Assembly (NCBI GenBank): GCA_946902875.1
Contig: OX336345.1
Coordinates: 16,027,395 to 16,091,394 of the forward strand
Length of the DNA: 64,000 bases
Origin: Nematopogon swammerdamellus
Taxonomy: Eukaryota > Arthropoda > Insecta > Lepidoptera > Adelidae
Direction: 5' to 3'
Shown: positions 11,700 through 23,700 of the stretch, piece after piece
Numbering within the stretch: position 1 is the first letter of the stretch
How the letters are laid out: the number at the start of each line of letters is the position of its first letter
Position numbers and translations under genes: made by a program
Notes under the pieces: model-generated
Told to the model about the DNA's origin: nothing
Databases searched by the model: none
The model's input: only the letters and a program-made list of their open reading frames with translations

Positions 11700-12362
11700 C
11701 GAGAGCAGTTATAGTAGCAGGTAGAGCAGCAGGTATAGTAACCTTAAGAATTGTCAATAAACAACATAAATACCATCGTCTAATTTCTAGCTTAATTGTT
11801 AAGACTTGGCTTCGCCAGATTATAGCAGTTCCACCCATTTGAATTGTCTGGGGATAACGATTTATTAGGTAAAGAGAGCGACGAAGCCGCCATAATACAT
11901 TATGTGGGCGCCGACGAAAGCGCGCGTAAAATTATTCAAACCCCAATGACAAAGAGGTTCCTCGTCGCGTCTCCTTTAAAGGTCTCATCCGAGGTCAGAT
12001 AAGACGCCGCCCGGTTGCCACAGCTTATTTTGTACGTGCTCAGTATGGCAACACCGAACTCCAACGGGCTCCACCGTCAGACGTGGAAACTGTAGTATAA
12101 TAATATAATTTTGTATGATAATTTCGGAGGATTTTTTTTAAATTACGTAAGCAATAATTTCACATGAAATGGTTTTAATCTGACCACTTTTACGATTTGA
12201 ATGCTCGTAACATTCATACATAACATTAAATATTTACAAATAAAGGAGATCAACGAGGCTTTATTAAAATAAAAATTTTCAAATTTATACTCTACCAGAT
12301 TACGATGGCTACTTTTACTGGTCAGCCATAAAAGCCCCAAAATAGGTGATGTCTTTTTTATG
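11700..12362. other. No gene seen
   Basis: No coding or repeat structure recognised. Confidence 0.45.
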
Positions 12363-12470
12363 GATACGCGCGCCGTCAGTGTGGGTTGTTGTGCCGACGA
12401 CGCTCAAAAGCATTCGGTTTCGAACGGGGGCTGCGAATACCGTACCGTGCCGGCGTAAGACGTGATGTGA
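12363..12470 (+). repeat. Interspersed repeat with a GGGGGCTGCGAAT motif
   Basis: GACGCTCAAAAGCATTCGGT followed by GGGGGCTGCGAATACC. Related copies lie at 15285-15405, 48500-48640 and, inverted, 58372-58470. Confidence 0.5.
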
Positions 12471-12551
12471 TTTGATGTAATCCTAAAGAATGGAAATTTA
12501 CTCGAAGATACCTACTCTCCTTCTTCGCTTACCAATTAAATTTTTGAAGTG

Positions 12552-12752
12552 AAAACTTCTTTAGCGGCGCTTGGCACTTTTTTTAGATGGGTAAAAAATT
12601 TTAGACTCGCGTCAGATCTCGCGTCAGATCCGTTAGCCTGATCGAAAAAGCGTAAGATTCGAAACTTCTTTAGCGGCACTTTTTTTACATGGGTAAAAAA
12701 TGTTAAACTCGCGTCAGATCCGTAGCCTGATCGAAAAAGCGTAAGATTCGTT
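12552..12752. repeat. About 105-bp tandem duplication
   Basis: AACTTCTTTAGCGGC, ATGGGTAAAAAAT, CGCGTCAGATC and CCTGATCGAAAAAGCGTAAG appear in order twice; the first copy has an extra CGCGTCAGATCT. Confidence 0.75.
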
Positions 12753-13036
12753 GAAATTATGGATGAAAGTTGATTTTTCTGAGAAATAAACTTTTTGATG
12801 TAAAATAATTATAATAGTTCTGTAGTGTTAAATTTTTTGTGTAATATAAATTGTCATGCTTGTCTACGATAGCGCAATAAATGAATATTGTAATTTTCCA
12901 CATAAATGATAGTACTTTTATACTGATAAATAAAACAATTCGTGCGAAATTATTCCCTAACCATTCCAAAATATTCAAAAATGCACAACGTTGATGTTTA
13001 AGTTTTCACTTCTGCCGGCACTCCCGGAGTGCAACC

Positions 13037-13082
13037 TTTTTTTTATAAAACAAAATGCTGTGTATTTTGTTTTATAAAAAAA
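13037..13082. repeat. Perfect AT-rich inverted repeat
   Basis: TTTTTTATAAAACAAAAT, loop GCTGTGT, then the inverse. About 18 bp per arm. Confidence 0.8.
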
Positions 13083-13099
13083 CTAATAAAAAGAGTTAC

Positions 13100-13778
13100 A
13101 ATAAATAACAGCATAAATCACTGAGCAAGTATAAACAGACAGACATGCAGAGTGGTTCCTGCCAACATGGTTGGCTACGGAACTTAAAGATGCCTAATCA
13201 AGACAACAAAACGTCAAATGACATTGATGTCGTTTTAACCCTCAACTTCTTCGTTTTGTATGTCGTATTTCCTGTTATGCACTACCAAATATTACCTATA
13301 TTTTTCAACTGCCAGTACTATAATTTTTAGTATGCTTGAATCCAATCCTGTGCACACCTTCACTCTTCCTAAACTCCTTCTCTCGCCACATAATGACAAC
13401 TCGACCTTCACGAGGAGAAAAATTGCAGCGATCTTCCAACAATGTACAACAACTACGTTTCATATTTTCTCTTCTACCCTTGAAAGGATACGTCGGGCGA
13501 AAATGTCCCTTGTACCGTTGGGAATAGAGATGAAATATGAACTGACTCGATGCGGGATTTAATAATTCTGTCTAGAATATTATTATCAATGATATTATTT
13601 ATTTACCCGCGTTAGCCCTCAGTTTACTATAATTTTTTTTTCTGAATACAAAATAAGTAGGGTCGGAAATGTTTTTATTTGAATGCTGAGTCTGCATTCA
13701 AATAAAAACAATTTAAGCACGGAAATGTTTTACATTTATTATTTTCAAACTTCTTTAAGAATCGAAAATAGCTGATTT
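13100..13778. other. No gene seen
   Basis: The 13260-13562 + frame has no recognisable domain. A short inverted pair TTTATTTGAATGC/GCATTCAAATAAA lies at 13674-13708. Confidence 0.45.
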
Positions 13779-14097
13779 TGAGTCAGTCAGTCAGTCAGCG
13801 TGTAAGTGTCCACTGCTGGACATACGCCTCTCCAATTTTCCTCCAGTCCTCCCGGCCTTCAGCGATAAGTAACCAGTGCTTTCCGCCGACGTACTTGATG
13901 TCGTCGTCCCACCTGGCGCTGGCGGGTGGTCTTCTCACACTCCGTTTTCCTGTCCACGGCCGCCAGTGTAGGACACGGTTACTCCAACGGTCATCGTCTC
14001 TTCGGCTAACGTGCCCAGCCCACTGCCACTTGAGCTTAGCCACCCGGTGTCCAATATCGACTACTTTGGTGCTACGTACGGTGATTTTGAGTGGCAA
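13779..14097 (-). pseudogene. RTE-type LINE reverse transcriptase C-terminal end
   Basis: The - strand frame reads RVAKLKWQWAGHVSRRDDDR, then RPWTGKRSVRRPP…W…GEAYVQQWTLTR and stop, followed by (TGAC)n. WAGH..RR….GRRS.GRPP…EAYVQQWT is the known end of lepidopteran RTE elements, which finish in a short tandem repeat. 5' truncated. Confidence 0.8.
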
Positions 14098-15068
14098 ACT
14101 AAAATTTCAATGGAAACTAAAAACACCATATAATTATTTTTAAAATGCTTGCTTAGTTGCTTAAAAATATATTATCGAAGGCGGTAGGCAATGAAACTAA
14201 ATGATTCTTCAGATCGAAGAAAGTCAGAAATTATTTTAAATGTTGAGCCCGAAATGTAAAATCTTACGTTGTAATTCCCATCCATCCAAATGTTTCGTAT
14301 CAGACCACAGAACAGCGACCGGCAGCCATAGCGCGGCGCGTTCTTCTTGCTTTGTGCCTTAGACCGTCAGGTAAAAATATATACATGCGTTATGCATTTA
14401 ATGAATTAATAATTATTGTAGAGTTCAATAAAATAAGTGTTCCTTTTTATTATTTTATATTTTTAAGATTATTAAATCTATTTATTTATTTTGAACAATT
14501 ATTTAATATTGTTTTTAAAATAAGCAATAATAACAATTAATAATGAATTGCAAGGAAGGTTTAAAATGATTTTAATAGAGTATAATAATAGAATTTTGCT
14601 GCGCACCTACAAAGTGGCCCCGACAAGCTTATCTCCGCGTCCCAAATTGATATTTGCCTTCTTCGAGTTGCCAATGAAATGGAAATTGCCAGCGACAGGA
14701 CCACTAAATTAACTTATAATTAATTATTACCCAAATCCGTTGAGGCGTCGCGGTCTGCTGCCGCTACTCCCGCGGGGGGAGAACTGTTTCCGAGGAGGTG
14801 GAAATCAGAAACAGTCGACAGAACTGCTCAGCTCATACTATTGAAGGCCGGTAGTCTCAACAGGGCTCTTTGTTCTGAATTCTTCGGCATAGAATCTTAA
14901 AATGTTCAATCTTATAAAACAAATTGTAAGGGTACTTCAGGAACCATATTTTCAGTGATTTTCTCTTCGTGACCTAGTTGGAAATCTTTTATGAAAATGA
15001 AATACTTTTTAGGAACATTATGCGATTGATTTCGTCTGTCCTTGAAGATTAAATTTCTTTATTCTTGA
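14098..15068. other. No gene seen
   Basis: AT-rich with a slightly GC-richer patch at 14740-14830 (CCGCGGGGGGAG); nothing recognised. Confidence 0.45.
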
Positions 15069-15482
15069 CTAGCTTTTGCCCACGGCTTCGCTCGCGTGAA
15101 ATTCGTATTTAAAAAGAAGAAAGTAGTAAGCCCGCTAACGTACCTTGATTTCGGCGCGCGGAACAATTCGGTTTGTATGACAGCCACATCTTAGCGTAAC
15201 CCGAACTGAATTTTATTTACCCTATTCTGAGTCTCGTATACCTGAATGTTTTATTTATAATTTTTTTGTTTTATTGACAGCGCGACATATGGCGCCGGGC
15301 CACCCATAAGGTGTCTAACGACGCCCATGGGCATTCGGTCGTATGCGGGGGTTGCGAATGCCATGTCGGCCTGACAGGTGCCAATTCACGCCCCTCTTAA
15401 AGGACCCGAGACTACGCAGTATCTCACAAAACAAAGCAACTTACTCCATGACCATCCCTTACAGATTTATTATTAGTATTGA
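15069..15482 (-). mobile_element. Helitron-like element, short copy, with a nested repeat
   Basis: Its 3' end (CTAG at 15069-15072 with the GC hairpin) and TC end (15482) match the family. The middle is replaced by an unrelated repeat at about 15285-15405 (GGGGGTTGCGAATGCCATGT region), so this copy is a nested insertion or replacement. Confidence 0.6.
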
Positions 15483-17035
15483 TGTCTTTGCCTGAAATAA
15501 AATACGGCTCGAATTGAAAACTCCCTTTTTATTTAATTAAATTTGTTGTCATGTAATGTATTAATATTTGGATTACAGTACGACTACTGCTACTTGCTAC
15601 ACGCTTTTTGTCGCCCGGTTCCTTTCGCAGGTGCTATGCCGATACATACTTCCCCTCAGTCGTGTCAGCTATCTGTAATTAATTAAACAAGAACACACAG
15701 AACAATATTAAGTACAAGTACGTAATACATTCAATTGTTGTCTAATAACGCAAGTCGACATTCATTTTTACCAACATCTATACCCATGTAATTTCTGTAT
15801 GTAGGTTATTATTTTTGTTCGTCAGTTAAAGGTTTAATAGTGCATAAAACGTATTACCGTAAACGAATGGCGAAGTTACTTAATTAACAAGTTTCGGAGA
15901 TAACGGGAGGGGGCATACTTTTTTTGCCCTTCATTGTAGAAATGTCCATAAAAAACAAATCAAGAAAATATTTTTTATTTCCTCAAAATAACCCCTTTTT
16001 AATAAAATGCCACATGCCTAATAAAACTATATTTCTTTATTTTGTCTTTATGGGCCCTGGTGTAACCAGTTTTCATAACAAATTTCCATTTTGTAGGACT
16101 AGCCGTTTAGGAGTTAAAGGACATACAGACAAGACAGACGGACAAGGAAGTGAGACTACAAGGATTCCTTTTGAACTATTTTGGTATGGAACCCAAAAAA
16201 TATAAGAAACTGAAACTGAAAACATTGGAAAACTGTTTTAAAAAACATTGGATCGACTTGAAATCTCGACGTTGATCGACAAAAAACAACTAGCACTTAA
16301 AAGTGTGAAATAATATTTTGATTCATATTCGGACACTTGAGTTGAAGGCGGTACAAAAGCACAAAAGCTCTTATTGGTCTCTCGGCACAGCCACCCATGT
16401 TGGTATACATAAAAACATCGCTGTCAATATGATTACAATTTGCTATGGAAGATGCAAGCATTCGTTCTGAGAGAATTCCTCATCGATGCAGACTTTTCCT
16501 TTCCTACTTTATAAACCAACAGCGAAGGGCAGCAATGTTGCAAGATGAGAAGTTTACTTACGAAGTTCAATTTAGCTCTCGTTATGAATTTCGTTAACGT
16601 CAAAAATGTTCATTGAAAGTAATAACTCGCTATGACTGCTTACATTAAACCGAGTCTGTCAAGCAGCAGTTGTAAACATCTTCGGGTGTAGGTAACTTGA
16701 AAGTTGTAATTTTCTCGTGATATTAAATTACTTATTCAAGTAACGCGTTTCATAAAAGCTTTTACGTAACTCAACAAAAGCTCGTTAAACACAGCACAAC
16801 GACAATCATTACAAGCTCTATCACTTTTAGATTTAGGTTTATCATATTCAGTACTTTTATGGTTTTGTTTTAAGAAGCAAGAGAGCTAGCATATAGGATT
16901 TCAAAACTACGTTTAAATTAAAAGCGGTCAAGTGCGAGTCGTCTCGCGCACCCAGGTTCCTTACCGGTCGGCATATTTCATTAACGGGTGACTAGACTAG
17001 CGGTGGTGACGAGCATATTATGAGCAAACATATTA
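15483..17035. other. No gene seen
   Basis: Holds a repeat scrap at 16060-16205 (GACAGACGGACAAGG … TATGGAACCCAAAA) and one at 16920. The short + frame 15924-16205 runs into that scrap. Confidence 0.45.
16920..16985 (+). repeat. 5' scrap of the GGATACGGAA-ending repeat
   Basis: AAAGCGGTCAAGTGCGAGTC followed by CGCGCACCCAGGTTCC. Confidence 0.4.
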
Positions 17036-17191
17036 CGGCTATGTAAATAGTTCGTGTTTCCATCCAGTTCAATGTAGCCGACATGAAATGAAGGGAAGCA
17101 CTGACATGGCATCTAATTCACCCGGTGTTATGTGCTGACCTCACGAATGTTGTAGGTCATGTAACCAACCGTGTCAGTTTCCATATAAAAA
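17036..17191 (+). mobile_element. SINE 3' half
   Basis: From CGGCTATGTAAATAGTTCGT to CAGTTTCCATATAAAA; the head is missing. Confidence 0.65.
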
Positions 17192-17571
17192 AGCACATAG
17201 AGCAATATGTTTTCATTTGAACCTAATATCTAGGCCGTAGCTGTTTGTGATGGCTAAAAGCTCTCTCAAACAATTTTAATTATGTAGGTAATCTCAAATA
17301 TCTTAGATATTATTATTATTTAAAATTTTAAAAAACTTACTTTATAATAACACATATCCCTGTGGTGTGGCCTAACTGTATTGTAGTTGATGCGATAACA
17401 GTCAGCCTAAACCTAACAAAAACATATTTATAAAATTAATATCGGAAATATAATTGTTCTTCATAATATAGAATGACGTAAACTGAGAATTACCGCCTTA
17501 AAATATTTCAGACAACATTCTACAAAATTGTGTTGTTGTTTTATTGTGTTATTTTAACATTTTAATTACTA

Positions 17572-17933
17572 CTAGCTTTTTTCTGCGGCTTCGCTCGCGT
17601 GAAATTCGTATCTAAAAAGAAGAAAGTAAGTAAGCCCGCTACCGTGCCGCTTTCGGCGCGCGGAACAATTCGGTTTGTCTGAGCCACATCTTAGCGTAAC
17701 CGGAACTGAATTTTATCCTGTGTCTCGTATAGGTAAATGTGCTTGTACTAAGTTTCATCAAATTCGGATAATCGGTTTAAGAGTTATAGAGGAACATACA
17801 TACATACATACAGAAAAGATTTCTAAAAATCATCAATTTTGTTTTAGTATCATACATAGAGTCTACAAACTCAGTATCCCATAAAACAAAGCAACTTACT
17901 CCATGACCATCCCTTACAGATTTATTATTAGTA
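17572..17933 (-). mobile_element. Helitron-like element, short copy
   Basis: This copy lacks the tandem arrays. It has CTAG at 17572, a degraded hairpin, the conserved TGTGCTTGTACTAAGTTTCA segment, (ATAC)n, and the GGGATGGTCATGGAGTAAG subterminal end on the - strand. Confidence 0.6.
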
Positions 17934-18010
17934 GTATAGTATAGTATAGTATTGTATAGTAAGTATAGTAAAGTAACTATTAAGTAATCTGTGGTATATA
18001 TAGTATAGTA
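17933..18010. repeat. (TATAG)n microsatellite
   Basis: GTATAGTATAGTATAGTAT with interruptions, beginning exactly where a Helitron-like copy ends. Confidence 0.75.
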
Positions 18011-18570
18011 CAGTATATTGAAGTATGATGATTTTGAAACACGACCTTCTTAAATTCGACCCCTTCAACATCATTCCAAAGTTGAATAAATCTACCTAAA
18101 CGATTCTCGCGATATTGCGCGAACTTAATGAGGGCTCAAAACTAAATTGGCCGTCGAACACAGAATATTCGACTCCACCGAATTTCGAACCGGATGATTA
18201 TTGTTCCGTCATCTTTGACCTCTATCCAGAATCTGTTTTGTAACGAGAAGCTTCGTGCAATTAATTTCTTGCCAAACGAACTTGCGGAACGCCTCGTTTC
18301 TATTCGGTTTTTGTAAAGAATTTCACTTTGGGCCACAGAGCAACTTGCACCAAGTTCCGGTAAGGACGAGCAAGTTTAGCCTACGGAAACCAGTCTTTTC
18401 GCAATTACATATTAACCATCTAACTAACCATACGGAATGCAGAGTCAGTATGAATGAATATAAAACATATATTATATGTAGCGAAAGTAGGTAGGTACTA
18501 TCGTCCTCGCCGGAGACAAAATGTGGCCCGTGCGCTCGCGCCTGCCTGCCGGGGACTTTTCGTTATATAA

Positions 18571-18975
18571 AAATCGGTCAAGCGCAAGTTTTACTCACGC
18601 AAGGAGGGTTCCGTAGATCGGCTATACCATATTTGTCAAAAAACCTTATCCGTCTATCTTTTGTATCTGCTATACCAATCTGCCTGTCGCGCCATCTATC
18701 ATTGAGTAGCGTAAACATAATTGATTGTTAGCACGTTTCTTGTATGGGGACCCCCTTATTTTTGACGTTTTACTTTATTTATTATTTGTTAGCATATCAT
18801 CCATATTAACATATTTTACATATTCTGTGAAAATTTCAACCGGCTACCTATTACGGTTCAAAAGATAGAGAGCACCGACGGACGGTAGGACAGACAGACG
18901 GACAGACAGACGGACGGACAGACAGACGTTGTAGATTTAGTAATAGGTTTCCGTATGGATACGGAACCCTAAAAA
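18571..18975 (+). repeat. Interspersed repeat ending in a GGATACGGAA motif, fuller copy
   Basis: From AAATCGGTCAAGCGCAAGTT through TCTGTGAAAATTTCAACCGG, a (GACAGACGGACA)n tract (18890-18928) and TACGGAACCCTAAAAA. Confidence 0.65.
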
Positions 18976-19680
18976 TGTAATTAGAATGTGTCTATCTATA
19001 CTCTATACCCGTGTCGGCTGGCCTATGCAGCGACTTTGATACGTCACACATTTTTATTAATACAACTGAAATAGCGGAGTAGGTAGGTATTACGTAAGGA
19101 ATGTCGTTTGAATATTTACTTCTCAATTAGAGTATTTAAAATGTGCCCCTATCTATGTAGACTTTAAACACAATTTGTCCACTCCACTAGTTAGCGACAA
19201 AGGCATGTGTTTTATTCCAATTCTTCCCGTTCGTTGCTTTGTGCGGGACTCGCGCGGCTCGTGTCTCCGGCCTCCACTCCGCTCGCACACTCCACGCCTC
19301 CTCGGTGCGGATTCCTTATCCTTTGTAACTAGATCTTTGTCTTCCGACTGAAGTCAAAGTGCCAGCTAGTGAGTAGTGTAGTGACCATTCTAACTCAACC
19401 GACTTAATGCAGGGCGAGTCTACTGTAGTCTGGCGCTTCGTGACCAGTTCGTATGCCAAAGAATTGATATCTAGACTGTTCTTACATTTATGGCCGTTTT
19501 CACTACCTCCGGTTAAGTCTCGTCGAACAGTTATTTGTCGGTTAAAGTATCATTTCTTATAAATTTGATAGGAGTTACTGACTGAGTTTTACGCGTATGT
19601 AATAACAACTTTGTACGTCAAACATTAAATCTTCGGTCAAACTACAGCTCTGATGTGTGCGTTCGGTCTTTTGTTTCAGG
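18976..19680 (+). promoter_or_regulatory. Upstream region of the TMEM272-like gene (candidate promoter and non-coding first exon)
   Basis: A GC-rich patch at about 19230-19320 stands out from AT-rich surroundings, and a strong acceptor follows at 19680, so a non-coding first exon probably lies here. I cannot fix a start site or donor. Confidence 0.25.
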
Positions 19681-20707
19681 AGCGGGAAGCGCGTGGAATA
19701 GTGCGCGCGCTCGGGTACCTAGCGCGGCGAGCGGGGCGACGGCGATGTGAGAGCGGCCGGAGCGGCGGCGCCGAGGTCGCGGGGGGGCGCGCGGGGCGGC
19801 GGCGGCGGCATGCTGCACCGCTCCTCCTCCTCCCGCCGGCGTCGCGCCTCGCGCAGCGCCGCCACCTCGCCCTCCGCGCGCCCCTCGCCCGCCGCCGCCG
19901 CCGCGGCCGCCGCCTGCGCTCCCCCCGGCGAGCTCGCGTACCCGCGCCGCGGCTCCCTCACCGCCGCCGACCAACCGCCGGAGATGAGCCGCCAGCGCTC
20001 GCCGCGGGCGAGCCTCGCGCCCAACCCGGACAACTACCACCGCAGTCCGCGGCACTCGCTCGCGCCCGACTCCGGCGGAGGCGGCGCCCGCAGCGCGCGC
20101 AACTCGATAGTGGTGGACGCGTCGCCGAGCCCGCGGAACAGCCTCGCGCCGGCCGCCTCGCGCAACAACCTCGCGCCGGACGCCGCGTACGGCTCGCGGC
20201 TCAGCCTCAACCCGCAGGACTTCAACCGCAGCCCGCGCAACAGCATCACGCCGGACGCGAGCGCGCGCACGCCGCGCCGCAGCCTCGTGCCGGACCCGGC
20301 CGCCTGGAGCCAGCCGCGCAACTCCCTCGTGCCGGACGTCGGCCGCAGCCCGCGCCACTCGGTCGCCAGCATCCAGATCGACCCGAGCCGGAGTCAGAAG
20401 CTCGCGAACCCGGAGCTGGCGCCGAGTCCTCGCACCAGCCCGCGCGGCAGCATCGCGCCCGACGTGTCGCCCATCACGGGCAAGATGAAAGAGGCCTCCT
20501 ACATCGAGGGCAACCGTAGCTCGCGGGGCTCGCTGGCCGAGGGCGGCGAGAGGCAGCGCAGCCCGCGCGGCTCGCTAGCGCCGGGGGGCGCCGGGTGCGG
20601 CGGGGCGGCGGACCCGACGCGCGTCAGCCCACGAGGCAGCCTCACCCTCACTTTCCAGGAGCCGCTCGTGTCGCGGGAGCGCCGTGCCAGTGACGACAGT
20701 GTGCAGG
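19681..20707 (+). CDS. Exon with 5' UTR and first coding part of the TMEM272-like gene (coding from 19810)
   Basis: A strong acceptor (pyrimidine-rich TTTTGTTTCAG) ends at 19680, so at least one non-coding exon lies upstream. Coding starts at ATG 19810 and runs to 20707, where the donor is AGG|GTCAGT (phase 1). The exon is extremely GC-rich beside AT-rich flanks. It encodes the SPR-repeat domain, with units such as SPRHSLAPD, SPRNSLAP, SPRNSITPD, TPRRSLVPD and SPRGSLAP. Ala and Gly runs near residues 28-36 and 98-101 come from GCC/GGC tracts. Reading past the donor stops after three codons. Confidence 0.8.
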
Positions 20708-23700
20708 GTCAGTTCAACTAACATTCCTTCAATTCAGTTCATAATAATTGTATTAGTAATACCATTACACTTAGACTAGACATCAATATTAATACCTACC
20801 AAAATGGTGGAAAAATGCCTGAAATGTTGTAACTTTATACGCCATCTTTCAGATGGATCGATCAAAATATGTTCGAAAGTAATCGATGTTGGGGATGTTG
20901 GGTGTCGGTTGGCTTTCGTGTGATTTAAGTATATGTTTCCTCCAATAATGATATGTGATGTGATCGGGGTTACTTTCTTAGAGAGTAGGTATATATTATA
21001 ATTTACGTGAACGCAACTCGGCCTTCGGTCTCGCCATTGGTGACTTCATATTTGCGCTTTAATGAAAATTGACATTAAACCGACTTTCACGCGAGAGGAG
21101 CCGCGGGCACAATTAGTAAATAAATAAATATATAATTTCTGCACACATTTGTAGTCGCTAACTTATTGCAACATTTGGCCTTGTGATGTACTTAGGTATA
21201 CACGTGCAGAGGATGTCATGAAATGTCATGAAAACACACAAGTAAAGACTGCGTCCGTTCCGGACGCGGGAGACAGCTCTCCCTCCGCCCGTGTCGTTAC
21301 TGGCAGCCTTGCCGCGAGCACCCCGAGCGAGCTTCTAAAACAAACACACGAACCCCCGGACGAGCTATCTTCGATAATAAAATTTATCGTCCGCGAGCTT
21401 TATGTTAGGTGCGAGCTGAGTCAATTCGATTAGGTACTATATAATTTACGAATGCGGGCTTTTATCGGAAAGTAGGGCACCGCTCGTTGTTTCGCATTTT
21501 CACTCAATGGAGAACTACCGTCACTTGTTGCCTACGAATAATATTTATTTGAAGCTTGTTACGTATTGAAACTTTGACATAATGCCGTTTAATTTAAACG
21601 CGAATTGCGAGTTAAAACAAAGGTCATATTAGGTTAGGTTTAGCTCGATCAGATTGGTTAATATAGTAACCTACCGTAGTCTGAGCCAAGGTCCGTAAAT
21701 GTGACCTTGAAAATCGAGATTTTTTTTTTAATGGAAACTGACACGGTTGGCTACATCACCTACAACGTCCGTGATGTCAGCCCATAACACCGGGTGAACT
21801 AGATGCCGTGTGAGTGCTTCCCCCTTTGATCGTGCCGGCTACACTGATCTGGTCGGAAAACACAAACTATTTACAGATAGCCGTTTCGACCGACGTTTCA
21901 TTCAGTGCGGTGGTACCAACCCGGGCGGGTTAAACCCTACCACCAAGTAAGATTAGGAGGGAAGGGACCTACAGTTTTACGAGTAATCCGGACCTCGGTC
22001 AGCCTCCAACGGTCAGCGGTCACCCATCCAATAACTGACCTCACCCAGCGTTGCTTAACATTCAATAGCGACAGTTGACTGTCTGCACCACTGAGCTATC
22101 GAGGCTGACGATGATTGAGATTGTAAGAATGTTGATTTGCAGCGACCACACGAGGACGCAGCGTGTCGCCGTACCGGGGCTCGCTGGGCGGCGGGGGCGG
22201 CGCCGCCGGACGCGGCACGCAGATCAACCACGGCTACTCCGGCAGCGTCTTCTCGGAAGCCGGCTCGCGTCGCGCCAGCAGCTCTGTCAGCCAGGTGCCT
22301 GTACACACCGATCCACATCACACACCCAAATATCAACCCACCGACCTACACAAACACGTCCCTAACCACCGACCAACTCCACTAACCAACTCCCTCGCAT
22401 GTCGGACGAAATCGTCTTCGGCGCTTAATCTGTCAAACGTTATTTGTTAGAACAGTGAACCGTTTGAGGGTGGGTTCATCGACTATACTAGTTCTGTTCC
22501 TCTTGAATCACCATCTGGACCATGACCATGATACGGACGGACGATCCACAACAAATCGTAAAGTAGCAAATATTCGTGCCTCGTAAACCTACCTACCATA
22601 TCGATAATCGTCAGCTTGTCCCCATCCACTTCCACACAAATCAAGAATATACCTATTGACTTTAATGAGCTCTCAATCAAGCTTGTCGAAGTGATTGATG
22701 GAAATATTGTAACATGATCGACAGACATGAACGGCAGTGCACAGAAAATAGGGCCGTAATATTTCCAGTAAAACTACAAACACCACACATTCCACGGTAC
22801 CCTTGGATATGGCGTGGTAACCTTGGTACTCGTGTAACCTTGGTATCAATGGTATTTGGATAGATAGTACTTATGAAACCCACACATGCCGCTGTAATCC
22901 GTAAGGAATTACCTCATTCTCAACTTACTATCTCTAATACATAAAACGCTAATAATAAATACAGGTTGTCCCCGGACTGGTGTAGTTCCTTTAAGGAGGC
23001 TATGTAGGGTTCTAGGTACGCCTGTTGCGGAGATATAAATTTTTCAATTTATATACCTAATGTAGTTTAATGTTGTAATGCTCTAATCGGGCGCGCGCAG
23101 GGCGCGGGACAGTGGGCAGCGGGAGTACGGACGGGACGCGACGCGAGTGAACGCAAACAGATAGCCCGCCCCGCCCGCGTACCGCTCGCGCCCCGACCCG
23201 CGCCATTCCGCCTTCTTGCGTTTCACAGTCGCGCGGTCTAAAGGCGCCCACACATTGTAGTATGCATTTAGTTTGTTAGGAAATCCTAAAATTTTAATCA
23301 AAGTACATATTTGAAAAATTCTTTCACCAGTGCTTTTGTTACAAGGCGTAGAATACTACACCTATACGGGGACATCCTGTATAATAAGAAGTGGACGACG
23401 AAACAAAGTTCAGAACGAGGTCACTATAATAAAATGACGCGAGGCAAGCTTAATGTAACTCGAAGCTGGCGCAGGTGTCCGGAGACGAGCAGCGGCGGCT
23501 GTGCGGGGAGCAGGGCAAGTACAGCTCAGAGGGAGGAGGCCTCAGCCACGGACTCGGCCTCGGCCTCACCACGTACGGCTCCGTCGCATACCAGCTCAAG
23601 GACGCCAACATGGAGGCGTCGGGAACCTGCGACTTCGTCTGCCGCGCCGTCCGCATCGTCAACAGAACTAGTACGATACCTACGAATACTTCCTTTAAGA

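Noticed and set aside
19642..20519. Long ORFs on the other frames and strand of the GC-rich exon (up to 288 codons)
   Set aside because: They are Arg/Ala/Pro-rich shadows caused by very high GC; only the SPR-repeat frame connects to the downstream exons in phase.
21218..21433. 71-codon ORF in intron 1 of the membrane-protein gene as an extra exon
   Set aside because: No fitting splice sites, and exons 1 and 2 join in phase without it.
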